NCBI GenBank assembly: GCA_003220955.1
Contig: QHTW01000075.1
Coordinates: 1-38,216 of the forward strand
DNA: 38,216 nt
Reading direction: 5' to 3'
DNA from: Gemmatimonadota bacterium
Lineage (GTDB): Bacteria; Gemmatimonadota; Gemmatimonadetes; Gemmatimonadales; GWC2-71-9
The notes under the pieces were generated by a model that was not told the origin of the DNA, ran no database searches, and saw only the letters and a program-made list of their open reading frames with translations. Below, piece by piece: positions 15,706-23,720 of this stretch; the stretch's first letter is position 1, and each line of letters starts with the position of its first letter. The position numbers and the translations under genes were made by a program.

Positions 15706-16475
15706 GACACCATGGCGGCATCACGAAGCCAGTCGTAGCCTTTTGCCTCGAGTTCGTGTGCCAATTCCGGGCCGCCGGACTTCACGATCCGGCCGTCCGC
15801 TAGGACGTGGACGACGTCGGGTGTGATGTAGTTCAGCAACCGCTGGTAGTGCGTGACGATCAAGAACGCACGACTGGGCGCGCGCAGCTTATTGACGGTC
15901 TCGGCGACGGTTTTCAGCGCGTCGATGTCGAGCCCGGAGTCCGTCTCATCGAGGATCGCCAGGCGCGGCTCGAGGACCGCAAGCTGCAGGATTTCGTTGC
16001 GCTTCTTTTCGCCGCCGGAGAACCCTTCGTTCACCGGACGGTTCATCATCGAATCGTCCCAGCCGATCGCCTTGAGCTTCTGCTCGAGAAACTGGAGGAA
16101 GTCGATCGGATCGAGCTCCGCTTCCCCCCGCTCCCTGCGCAGCGCGTTCAGGGCCGACCGCAGGAAGTAGGAATTCGTGATCCCGCGAATCTCCACCGGG
16201 TATTGGAACGCGAGGAAGACGCCGGCGCGCGCCCGCTCCTCCGGTTTCATGTCGAGTAAGTCCTTGCCCTCGTACTTCGCGGTCCCGGCGAGCACCGTGT
16301 ATGCCGGGTGGCCGGCGAGCACCTGTGCCAGCGTGCTCTTGCCCGAGCCATTCGGTCCCATGATCGCGTGCACTTCGCCATCGCGAATCGCGAGATCGAC
16401 ACCCTTGAGGATCTCGTTGCCCGCAACGGCGACGCGAAGGCCTTGGACTTCGAGTAGCGCCTTCCCTTTCGTCAC
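15702..16475 (-). CDS. sufC: Fe-S cluster assembly ATPase SufC
   Basis: 257 residues; GTG start at 16475 overlapping the sufB stop as GTGA. Soluble ABC ATPase with complete motifs: Walker A GPNGSGKST (about 38-46), FSGGEKKRNEILQ signature (SufC-specific E-K-K-R-N) and Walker B LAILDETDSGLD. SufC powers the SufBCD scaffold and has no membrane partner. The stop overlaps the sufD start as GTGA. All catalytic elements are intact, in contrast to the transporter ATPase 3 kb away. Confidence 0.97.
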   Translation of the reverse strand: MTKGKALLEVQGLRVAVAGNEILKGVDLAIRDGEVHAIMGPNGSGKSTLAQVLAGHPAYTVLAGTAKYEGKDLLDMKPEERARAGVFLAFQYPVEIRGITNSYFLRSALNALRRERGEAELDPIDFLQFLEQKLKAIGWDDSMMNRPVNEGFSGGEKKRNEILQLAVLEPRLAILDETDSGLDIDALKTVAETVNKLRAPSRAFLIVTHYQRLLNYITPDVVHVLADGRIVKSGGPELAHELEAKGYDWLRDAAMVS

Positions 16476-17905
16476 CCGACACTCCCTTCCAAGCTGATTC
16501 CAAGCAGCCGAGTGGCTTCGACCGCGAATTCCATCGGCAGCTCTTTGAAGACTTCCTTGCAGAACCCGTTCACGATCATCGACACCGCGTCCTCGGACGA
16601 CAGCCCACGTTGGCGCAGGTAGAAGATCTGGTCCTCGCCGATTTTCGACGTCGACGCCTCGTGTTCCATGATCGCCGTGCTACTGCGCACGTCGATGTAC
16701 GGGAAGGTGTGCGCGCCGCACTTGTCGCCGATGAGCATCGAGTCACACTGCGAGTAGTTCCGCGCGCCCTCGGCGCCCTTCATGATCTTTACCAACCCTC
16801 GATACGTGTTCTGGCCGCGGCCCGCGGAAATCCCCTTCGAGACGATCGTCGAGCGCGTGTTCTTGCCGAGGTGAATCATCTTGGTCCCGGTGTCGGCCTG
16901 CTGCTTGTGACTCGTTACCGCCACCGAGTAGAACTCGCCGATGGAGTTGTCACCCTGGAGGATGCAGCCCGGATACTTCCACGTGATCGCCGACCCCGTC
17001 TCGACCTGGGTCCAGGAAATCTTCGAGTTGCGTCCGGCACACTTGCCGCGCTTCGTGACGAAGTTGTAGATCCCGCCTTTTCCTTCATCGTCGCCCGGAT
17101 ACCAGTTCTGGATCGTCGAGTACTTGATCTGCGCATTGTCCAGCGCGATGAGCTCGACGACCGCCGCGTGGAGCTGATTCTCGTCGCGCATGGGCGCCGA
17201 GCAACCCTCGAGGTAGCTGACATAGCTCCCCTCGTCGGCGATGATCAGCGTCCGCTCGAACTGGCCGGTCGATGACGCGTTGATGCGGAAATAGGTCGAG
17301 AGCTCGAGCGGGCACCGCACACCCTTCGGCACGTACACGAACGAGCCGTCGGTGAACACCGCGGTGTTGAGCGCCGCGAAGAAGTTGTCGTTGTGCGGCA
17401 CGACGGTGCCGAGGTACTTCTGCACGAGATCGGCATGCTCGCGGATCGCCTGTGAGATCGGCATGAAGATCACGCCGAACTTCGCGAGCTCCGCCTGGAA
17501 CGTCGTGGCGACCGAAACGCTGTCGAACACGGCGTCCACCGCGACGCCGGTCAGACGCTTCTGCTCCTCGATAGGGATCCCGAGCTTCTCGAAGGTCTGG
17601 ACGAGCTTCGGATCGACCTGCTCAAGCGAGTCGAGCTTGGGGCGCTGCTTGGGCGCGGCGTAGTAGCTGATCGCCTGATAGTCGATCGGGCCATACTTCA
17701 CGTTGGGCCAGTGCGGCTCGCTCATCTTGAGCCAGTTGCGGTAGGCCTTCAGGCGCCACTCCAGCATCCATGCCGGCTCGCCCTTTTTGGCCGAGATCAG
17801 CCGGATGACGTCCTCGTTCAAGCCGGCCGGCACGACCTCGGATTCGATGTCTGTGACGAAGCCGTACTTGTACGGTTGCTGGACGTGAGCTTCAATACTC
17901 GTCAT
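16472..17905 (-). CDS. sufB: Fe-S cluster assembly scaffold SufB
   Basis: 477 residues, normal SufB length, starting at ATG 17905 with GGAG 5 bases upstream. Family landmarks: YKYGFVTDIESEVVPAGLNEDVIRLISAKKGEP near the N-terminus, a central right-handed beta-helix region with LEGCSAPMRDENQLHAAVVELIAL and KYSTIQNWYPGDDEGKGGIYNFVTKRG, then SSTAIMEHEASTSKIGEDQIFYLRQRGLSSEDA with the conserved core. It is the first gene of the suf operon, behind a TTGACA/TAGGAT promoter at 17968-17995. No Rrf2-type regulator gene (SufR/IscR) is adjacent. Confidence 0.98.
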   Translation of the reverse strand: MTSIEAHVQQPYKYGFVTDIESEVVPAGLNEDVIRLISAKKGEPAWMLEWRLKAYRNWLKMSEPHWPNVKYGPIDYQAISYYAAPKQRPKLDSLEQVDPKLVQTFEKLGIPIEEQKRLTGVAVDAVFDSVSVATTFQAELAKFGVIFMPISQAIREHADLVQKYLGTVVPHNDNFFAALNTAVFTDGSFVYVPKGVRCPLELSTYFRINASSTGQFERTLIIADEGSYVSYLEGCSAPMRDENQLHAAVVELIALDNAQIKYSTIQNWYPGDDEGKGGIYNFVTKRGKCAGRNSKISWTQVETGSAITWKYPGCILQGDNSIGEFYSVAVTSHKQQADTGTKMIHLGKNTRSTIVSKGISAGRGQNTYRGLVKIMKGAEGARNYSQCDSMLIGDKCGAHTFPYIDVRSSTAIMEHEASTSKIGEDQIFYLRQRGLSSEDAVSMIVNGFCKEVFKELPMEFAVEATRLLGISLEGSVG

Positions 17906-17941
17906 GCTGGCTCCGGAAGTCCTTAGCGGACATAAGCTTGG

Positions 17942-17956
17942 CAGTCAAATCGACTG
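17942..17956. promoter_or_regulatory. Inverted repeat downstream of the suf promoter
   Basis: CAGTC-AAATC-GACTG is a 5-base-arm palindrome 12-26 bases downstream of the predicted -10 element of the suf operon, around or just after the transcription start. It could be an operator, but it is short and no adjacent regulator gene suggests a ligand. Confidence 0.35.
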
Positions 17957-17967
17957 TCCATTTGGGA

Positions 17968-17995
17968 ATCCTAATGGTTTTGTCGGGATTGTCAA
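17968..17995 (-). promoter_or_regulatory. Predicted promoter of the suf operon
   Basis: On the minus strand, TTGACA (17990-17995, perfect -35) is followed after 16 bases by TAGGAT (17968-17973). The -10 is about 62 bases before the sufB ATG, giving a normal leader with a Shine-Dalgarno (GGAG). It begins only a few bases after the stop of the upstream nucleotidyltransferase gene, so suf is probably transcribed independently of it. Confidence 0.6.
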
Positions 17996-18000
17996 CCGAA

Positions 18001-18612
18001 CTAGTAAATGTCTCGATTCCACTCTCGAACCAGCCGTTCATAGTCGTCCGGCGTGTTCAGCTCATCGATGACCGCCGGATCGTCGACGGCGACGCTCACC
18101 ACGTCCTTTTTGTGCTTGTGCACGACAGCGCGAGCCCCCTCGCGTGTCGCCTCGGGGCTCTCCAATAGCTCCGCAAACAACGCCGATCCCCAGATCACCG
18201 GATGACCGCGACGCTCCGCGAACGTTGGAACGATGAGTTTTGCCCCGGTCCGGCGATGCGTTTCGAGGATTCGCTCGACGGTCGCGACGCGCACGTGTGG
18301 CAGGTCGACCGGCCAGACAAGCACGGCGCTCGGCTGGAGCGGCTGAAGGGCGCGGAGGGCGCCTCGGAGGGAGGCTATCGGGCCGGTCTCCGGCTCCGGA
18401 TTCTCCACGATGATGCAGTCATGGTCGGCCAAAACCGGTTGGATGCGCGGGGCATCCGGGCCAACCACCACGACACGAGTTTTCACCTCGAGCGCTTCCA
18501 ACGCTTGCAGGATCCGCACGACGAAAGGAAGGCCGAGGAAGTCCAGGAGGGCCTTAGGGGACCCCATTCGGGCCGACCGGCCAGCCGCCAGCACGACGCC
18601 CGCCATACTCAT
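18001..18612 (-). CDS. MobA/MocA-like nucleotidyltransferase
   Basis: 203 residues with the NTP-transferase signature VVLAAGRSARMGSPKALLDFLG (about 6-27), the metal-binding acidic motif VWPVDLPHV and the GHPVIW segment seen in MobA/MocA proteins. Members transfer CMP or GMP to molybdopterin cofactors, or make related nucleotide conjugates. No molybdoenzyme or moa/moe gene is in the window, so cofactor assignment stays open. ATG at 18612, or an in-frame ATG at 18606. It is transcribed away from the deformylase gene; its stop lies just upstream of the suf promoter. Confidence 0.85.
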   Translation of the reverse strand: MSMAGVVLAAGRSARMGSPKALLDFLGLPFVVRILQALEALEVKTRVVVVGPDAPRIQPVLADHDCIIVENPEPETGPIASLRGALRALQPLQPSAVLVWPVDLPHVRVATVERILETHRRTGAKLIVPTFAERRGHPVIWGSALFAELLESPEATREGARAVVHKHKKDVVSVAVDDPAVIDELNTPDDYERLVREWNRDIY

Positions 18613-18664
18613 AGGGGCTAAGAGACTACGCCGCTAAGTGGCGTTATCGCTAGAGGGTAGTTGC

Positions 18665-19246
18665 ATGACGCGCCGAAAGGGGCAATTTTGGCGCGCCCAC
18701 ATGGCTGTGCGACGCATTCGCCAACTCGGCGACCCGATCCTACGGGTCCGCTGCACCCCGGTTGAAGACCCCAAGTCGCCGGCGGTGCGGCTCCTTTCGG
18801 ACGACCTCCGGGATACGCTGCGCGCCGCCCGCAAGAAGTACGAGATGGGTCGCGCTCTCGCCGCGCCACAGATCGGAGCGCCGGTGCGCGTGGTCCTCGT
18901 GGAGATCGGGAAGTTCCGCGCGACGATGATCAATCCCGAGATCACCGACGTGGGTGCCGAGGATTTTCATGTCTGGGACGACTGTTTCTCGTTTCCCAGT
19001 CTGCTCGTGCGGGTCAATCGCGCCTTTCGCGCGACCCTGCGCTACACAGACATGAAGGGGAAGATCGTGATGATGGACCTCGAGGGGCCGATGGCGGAGC
19101 TGTTGCAACACGAGCTGGACCATCTCGACGGGATTCTCGCGATTGACCAGCCCAGCGGGCTGGATCCTTTCGCCTACCGGGCCGAATGGGAAAAGAATCA
19201 CAAGCCGACGGAGCGCTACGGACCGCCACGCCCGCGCGAAGTCTGA
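18665..19246 (+). CDS. def: Peptide deformylase-like protein
   Basis: 193 residues from ATG 18665, preceded by GAGGG at 7 bases; a GTG at 18638 and an ATG at 18701 are other possible starts. The fold landmarks of peptide deformylase are present: RQLGDPILR, LAAPQIGAP (motif 1), WDDCFSFPSLLVRV (motif 2) and QHELDHLDG (motif 3, HExxH metal ligands and catalytic Glu). Motif 1 has GRALAAPQ rather than GxGLAAPQ, and motif 2 has DDCFS rather than EGCLS. The metal-binding Cys and both His are kept, so it is probably an active metallo-deformylase or a divergent paralogue. No fmt gene is linked. Repeat copy D follows the stop by 3 bases. Confidence 0.88.
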   Translation: MTRRKGQFWRAHMAVRRIRQLGDPILRVRCTPVEDPKSPAVRLLSDDLRDTLRAARKKYEMGRALAAPQIGAPVRVVLVEIGKFRATMINPEITDVGAEDFHVWDDCFSFPSLLVRVNRAFRATLRYTDMKGKIVMMDLEGPMAELLQHELDHLDGILAIDQPSGLDPFAYRAEWEKNHKPTERYGPPRPREV

Positions 19247-19249
19247 CCC

Positions 19250-19269
19250 CTAGACGTCGAGACGTCTAG
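19250..19269 (+). repeat. Palindromic dispersed repeat, copy D (solo, perfect consensus)
   Basis: CTAGACGTCGAGACGTCTAG, a perfect copy of the consensus, sits between the deformylase stop and the TPP riboswitch of thiC, both plus-strand. Neither inner flank of the four-helix unit is present, so only the palindromic core is shared. Confidence 0.85.
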
Positions 19270-19285
19270 GTTACATTCCAGTCAT

Positions 19286-19364
19286 TGCAGGGGTGCCTGC
19301 GGCAGTCGCAGGCTGAGATCACACCCTTAGAACCTGATCCGGTTCGTACCGGCGAAGGGAGCTT
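19286..19364 (+). promoter_or_regulatory. TPP riboswitch (thi box) upstream of thiC
   Basis: Conserved thi-box elements occur in order: GGGGTGCC (from 19290), GGCTGAGA (19311-19318), ACACCCTT, GAACCTGATC (19330-19339), a CCGG-loop-CCGG hairpin and CGAAGGGA (19353-19360). Thiamine pyrophosphate binding would repress thiC. The AGGGAG Shine-Dalgarno lies inside the conserved 3' element and no terminator U-run follows, so control of translation initiation is most likely. The upstream CAGTCAT (from 19279) can pair with ATGACCTG (19368-19375), which includes the start codon, as a possible outer stem. Confidence 0.93.
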
Positions 19365-19367
19365 CGT

Positions 19368-20717
19368 ATGACCTGTCGTACCCAGATGTTCTTCGCCCGT
19401 CAGGGCACCATCACCCCCGAGATGCAGCGGGTCGCCCAGCGGGAATCGCTTCCGATCGCGACGATTCGCGACGAACTCGCGATTGGGCGGCTGATCATCC
19501 CCGCCAACGTCAACCATTTGAAGCAGCGGCTCGATCCGATGGCGATCGGCAAGGTCGCCAGCGTCAAGATCAACGCGAACATTGGCAACTCCGCCGTTGA
19601 GTCCGACATCGACGGCGAACTCGAGAAGCTGCATCACGCCGTCCACTACGGCGCCGACACGGTGATGGATCTGTCGACGGGCGGCAACATCGATGCCATC
19701 CGCGAGGCCATCATCGCGGCGTCGCCGGTTCCGATCGGCACCGTTCCGATTTATCAGGCAATCGAGGTCGCGGGCGACGTCACGAAGCTGACCCCGGACG
19801 ATATCCTCGACAACATCGAGCATCAGGCGAAGCAGGGCGTCGACTACATCACCGTGCACGCCGGGGTCCTGCGCGAGCATGTCGGCCTCGCACTCGGCCG
19901 TGTAACCGGGATCGTGAGTCGCGGCGGTTCGCTGATGGCGTACTGGATGACGCAGCATGGCAAACAGAATCCGCTGTACGAGCATTACGACCGGCTGCTC
20001 GACATCGCGCGCGAGTACGACGTCACGCTGTCGCTCGGCGACGGCTTGCGTCCGGGCTCGATCGCCGATGCGACCGACAAGGCCCAGCTCGCGGAGCTGA
20101 CTGTGCTGGGCGAGCTGACGGAGCGCGCGTGGAAGAAAGACGTGCAGGTGATGATCGAGGGACCGGGGCACATCCCGATGCATCAGATCGAAGTGAACGT
20201 GCGGCTCGAGAAGGAGCTGTGCCACGAGGCGCCGTTCTACACGCTGGGTCCGCTCGTCACGGACGTCGCGCCGGGATACGACCATATCACGTCGGCGATC
20301 GGCGCGGCGATGATCGGCTGGTTCGGTGCGGACATGCTCTGCTACGTCACGCGCAAAGAGCACCTCGGTCTGCCGAACGCGGAAGAAGTGCGCGAGGGCG
20401 TGATCGCGTACAAGATCGCGGCCCACGCGGCGAACATCGCGCGGCGGCGTCCCGGCGCAACCGAGCGGGACGACGCGCTGTCACGCGCGCGCTATGCGTT
20501 CGACTGGAACGAGCAGTTCCGGCTCGCGCTCGATCCCGCACGGGCGCGCGAGCTGCACGACGAGGCGTTGCCGGCCGAGTACTTCAAGAGCGCGGAGTTC
20601 TGCGCGATGTGCGGGCCGAAGTTTTGCTCGATGCACATCACCCGGGAGATCGAGCGGTCACTGGGGTTACGGGAGCCGCTGAAGAAGGAGAAGCGGGAGG
20701 CGGTGGGGGCGGACTGA
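19368..20717 (+). CDS. thiC: Phosphomethylpyrimidine synthase ThiC
   Basis: 449 residues, the short bacterial ThiC form. This radical-SAM enzyme converts aminoimidazole ribotide to hydroxymethylpyrimidine phosphate, the pyrimidine half of thiamine. Landmarks: IIPANVNHL near residue 45, GADTVMDLSTGGNIDAIR, VDYITVHAGVL, GDGLRPGSIADATD, MIEGPGHIPM, and the C-terminal Fe-S cluster motif CAMCGPKFC. Only the pyrimidine branch is encoded here, with no thiD, thiE, thiG or thiS nearby. The gene is under a TPP riboswitch. It ends 5 bases from the convergent repeat-lipoprotein gene with no clear terminator between. Confidence 0.98.
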   Translation: MTCRTQMFFARQGTITPEMQRVAQRESLPIATIRDELAIGRLIIPANVNHLKQRLDPMAIGKVASVKINANIGNSAVESDIDGELEKLHHAVHYGADTVMDLSTGGNIDAIREAIIAASPVPIGTVPIYQAIEVAGDVTKLTPDDILDNIEHQAKQGVDYITVHAGVLREHVGLALGRVTGIVSRGGSLMAYWMTQHGKQNPLYEHYDRLLDIAREYDVTLSLGDGLRPGSIADATDKAQLAELTVLGELTERAWKKDVQVMIEGPGHIPMHQIEVNVRLEKELCHEAPFYTLGPLVTDVAPGYDHITSAIGAAMIGWFGADMLCYVTRKEHLGLPNAEEVREGVIAYKIAAHAANIARRRPGATERDDALSRARYAFDWNEQFRLALDPARARELHDEALPAEYFKSAEFCAMCGPKFCSMHITREIERSLGLREPLKKEKREAVGAD

Positions 20718-20722
20718 CGCCC

Positions 20723-23656
20723 TCAGGGTCCGCGCTTCACGAAAAACTCGTACGCGGTCTTGCCCACGCCGAAGCCTTGCTGGCCGAACACGTGCGCGCG
20801 TATGACGAACGTGCCGCTCGTAGGTACTGTGAACGAGCCTGGCGATCCAAACGTTGATCCAAAGAACGCCGCGTTGCTTCCGATCAATGCTCCCCCAGGG
20901 GTGCTCGGGTCGATGACCTCGAGCACAACGGCGCTGTCGAGGGGGGACTGCGCCAGCAGCCGGACAAATGGCGTCAGCACCTCGCCCGGGGTTCCCGAAG
21001 ACGTGAACTCGTCGATGTCTCCGACGGGATCAATGGTCTCACCGCGTACCGTATCACCGACGGTGTAAGCGGCCGGGTTGTTCTCGGGAGCACGATTGAC
21101 GGGCACGACGTGGAATCCATACGGGCCCACGAAGCTGAAGCCGCTACACATGGGGTCAAAACAAACGGCAGATAACCCTCGGGGTTCGCCCACGACAATC
21201 TTGAACTGCCCCCCGGGAGGCACACGGAACGGCCCCGCGATCCGGTGAAATTGGGCGGGCTGTTCCGCCAATGTGTCGAACGTGACTGGATCCAACACCC
21301 CCACGCGGATGAATGGGCCAACGTATCCATCACGGCCGTCGACAACGACGCTCACGTCCTGGCCCGGCGGTCCCGTCACTGTGAACTCATCAATGTCACC
21401 CAGAACATCGATTGGTTCAGTGGTCACCGAATCACCGATTCCCAATGCGGCGCTCACATGCTCCGGCCCCGGGTCAATGGGCTGCACTGTAAAACGGTAG
21501 GGACCACGCTCACTAAACGCCCCCGTGTAGCCGGCAACCTCAACGGTGTACCAACCGGTGGCAGGCAGGTCGACACGCCCCGACTGCCGGTCCTGCAAGG
21601 CGTTTGTCGAGGTCGGAGCGAACATGACCACACCGTGATCGCTGAAGCCCGGCGGCGGGGTCACCCAAAACTGAAAAGCACCTGAGGAAGGAGTGCTGAG
21701 TCCCTGGACCATGATATTTACGTGCTGGTCGCGGACACCATAGAAGTGGAACCGATCCGCGTCACCCCAGGGCTCGATCGCTTCGCCGGAGACGGTATCA
21801 CCGATTGCAAACGTATCGGACACCACCTCAGGCCCGAAACCGAAGCGATAGAACCACAAGCGGTAGGGGCCTCGCAAGATGGACCGATCGAGCGGCTGGC
21901 TGCCATCAACGCGAACGACGTAAGTGCCGGGCGCCACGCGCATGCGTCCCATTGCCGCGCGACCGGCGGCGTACGTGGTTGACGTCCCGATGATACGGCG
22001 CGTCGCGGAATCGACGAGCTGCACCGTGAGCACACCCTCCGGGGGATTGTCGAGCGCGAAGGCAAGGTTGGCACCGCTCGAATCGGTCACTCTTACAAAG
22101 AATTCGTCAACGTCGCCGGGGAGGTCGATCGCCTCGCCGCTCAGACTGTCGCCGAAGCCGAGGGTGCTCGGAATGGACTCCGGCCGCGGATCGACCCGGT
22201 ACAGAAACAGCCGATACCCGCCGCGGTAGTCCGGGATGGTAAAGGGCTTCAAGCCTGTGACGCGGAGGCGGTATGTGCCTGTGAAGGGAAGCCTAAATCT
22301 ACCGGTTGGTAGGCGGATAAGACTTGTGTCTGTGCCCTTGCTCTCGACGGCTGCCAACAGTCTCCCAGCCGGGTCAAGTACTTCGAGCCGTGCGGACGAC
22401 TCCGGCAGCCCGTTCTGCGCCTGCAGAAACACGTCGTATTCATCGCCCACTGCGCCCGTGAACGTAAACTCGTCGACGTCGCCCGGAAACCCGATGTCTT
22501 CTCCGATGACCGTATCGCCGCCGGCAATTGTGGAAGGCACGTGCTCTGGTCGCGGGTCGATGGCGTACAGGTATAGCCGATAGGCGCCGGTGTCCGCCAC
22601 TTGGCTCGGCTTCGTGGCGGTCACTCGGAGGACATACGTCCCGCCGTTTGTGACGTGGAAGCGGTTCGTTGCGTGCGCGAACAGGGCCGTGTCGCCTGGT
22701 TCGCTCGAACCGATCGCGAGCGTGGCACCGCCCTGGGGTGCCACTTCCACCTGAAAGGTGGGTGAGCTGCCCTGCACGAAGGCGTTGTAGTCCGCGCCCG
22801 CCGTCGCCTGAAACGTGAACTCATCGACATCACCGGCCCGATCGATCCGCTCGTTCGCGATCTCCCGGTCGAACGGAATCGAGGGGGCGCCATGCTCCGG
22901 CTGTGGATTCACGACGTAGGTCCAGAAGCGGTAGGGACCGCGGTAGCGGGGATAGATGTTGCCGCTGACCGAACTGGCTGTGAACTGATAATCACCCGAC
23001 GACGGAAGGCGCATGCGTCCAGTCGTTAGTGAGGTCGCGGTTCCTGCGTCCGCAAAGACGTAGCCCAGAAATGTCTTCGTAGTGGGATCCACCACGTTCA
23101 GGGCGACCGATCCCGATCCCACAGGGCCCGGTGTCTCCGCGACCGCGACGATCTGCTCTCCCGCGTTCCCGTGCGCGATGAACTGATCTATATCCACGCG
23201 CGGTTCGATGGTCTCGCCAGCGACCGTGTCCCCAAATGTGAATGAAACGGGCACGTGCTCCGGCGCTTGGTTGATTTGGTAGATCCTGAAACGATAGCGA
23301 CCCAGACTGTCCGGTGGGGACACGCGTACTCCCACACGATAGACCGTACGCGTTTGCGTCCCGAACGTGGCGCTCGGATTGTCATCCAAAGGCGGACCCC
23401 CGGCGCCGGCGGTGAGCACCGGACCATTGAAGAAGGGGTGTATGGAGTCTTGGACTGAAAGAAAAACGCGCCCCCGCAACGCCTCGAGGAATACCGCGCT
23501 GAACGAGTACCATTTGATCGAGCCGGTTACGACTGAATCCTGGATGACAAGACCGATCGGCACCCGCTCGCCTTCGCCGTGCGGCTCGAACGGCGAGCTC
23601 TCACAGCCGGCGAGCATTGTCGCGAGCGCTAGGGCGACCGCGAGGCGTATGGTCAT
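20723..23656 (-). CDS. Large lipoprotein built of about eight tandem PPC-like beta-sandwich repeats
   Basis: 977 residues from ATG 23656 (a GTG at 23668 adds four). The signal peptide has a lipobox, ALATMLAGC, so the mature N-terminal Cys should be lipid-anchored. The rest is about eight tandem units of ~115-120 residues. Seven carry a GD-[TS]-V-x-GE-x-I-x-x-x-GD-[IV]-DEF motif (for example GEAIDLPGDVDEFFV, GETIDPVGDIDEFT), preceded by Y-x-V/I-DPRPEH and followed by a strand ending in TYVLRV or similar. This matches the bacterial pre-peptidase C-terminal (PPC)-like fold, but no peptidase is attached. No Shine-Dalgarno is apparent. Likely a surface or periplasmic binding protein; ligand unknown. 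Confidence 0.8.
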   Translation of the reverse strand: MTIRLAVALALATMLAGCESSPFEPHGEGERVPIGLVIQDSVVTGSIKWYSFSAVFLEALRGRVFLSVQDSIHPFFNGPVLTAGAGGPPLDDNPSATFGTQTRTVYRVGVRVSPPDSLGRYRFRIYQINQAPEHVPVSFTFGDTVAGETIEPRVDIDQFIAHGNAGEQIVAVAETPGPVGSGSVALNVVDPTTKTFLGYVFADAGTATSLTTGRMRLPSSGDYQFTASSVSGNIYPRYRGPYRFWTYVVNPQPEHGAPSIPFDREIANERIDRAGDVDEFTFQATAGADYNAFVQGSSPTFQVEVAPQGGATLAIGSSEPGDTALFAHATNRFHVTNGGTYVLRVTATKPSQVADTGAYRLYLYAIDPRPEHVPSTIAGGDTVIGEDIGFPGDVDEFTFTGAVGDEYDVFLQAQNGLPESSARLEVLDPAGRLLAAVESKGTDTSLIRLPTGRFRLPFTGTYRLRVTGLKPFTIPDYRGGYRLFLYRVDPRPESIPSTLGFGDSLSGEAIDLPGDVDEFFVRVTDSSGANLAFALDNPPEGVLTVQLVDSATRRIIGTSTTYAAGRAAMGRMRVAPGTYVVRVDGSQPLDRSILRGPYRLWFYRFGFGPEVVSDTFAIGDTVSGEAIEPWGDADRFHFYGVRDQHVNIMVQGLSTPSSGAFQFWVTPPPGFSDHGVVMFAPTSTNALQDRQSGRVDLPATGWYTVEVAGYTGAFSERGPYRFTVQPIDPGPEHVSAALGIGDSVTTEPIDVLGDIDEFTVTGPPGQDVSVVVDGRDGYVGPFIRVGVLDPVTFDTLAEQPAQFHRIAGPFRVPPGGQFKIVVGEPRGLSAVCFDPMCSGFSFVGPYGFHVVPVNRAPENNPAAYTVGDTVRGETIDPVGDIDEFTSSGTPGEVLTPFVRLLAQSPLDSAVVLEVIDPSTPGGALIGSNAAFFGSTFGSPGSFTVPTSGTFVIRAHVFGQQGFGVGKTAYEFFVKRGP

Positions 23657-23720
23657 CGCGTGGGGCACATAGTGGACTGATACATTGCCGGTGCTTGCCG
23701 AGCCATGAATTTACTTGCGA

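Noticed and set aside
19266..20426. A 386-codon minus-strand open frame opposite thiC
   Set aside because: Overlaps the riboswitch and thiC entirely; composition (Arg/Asp/His-rich) marks it as a shadow.
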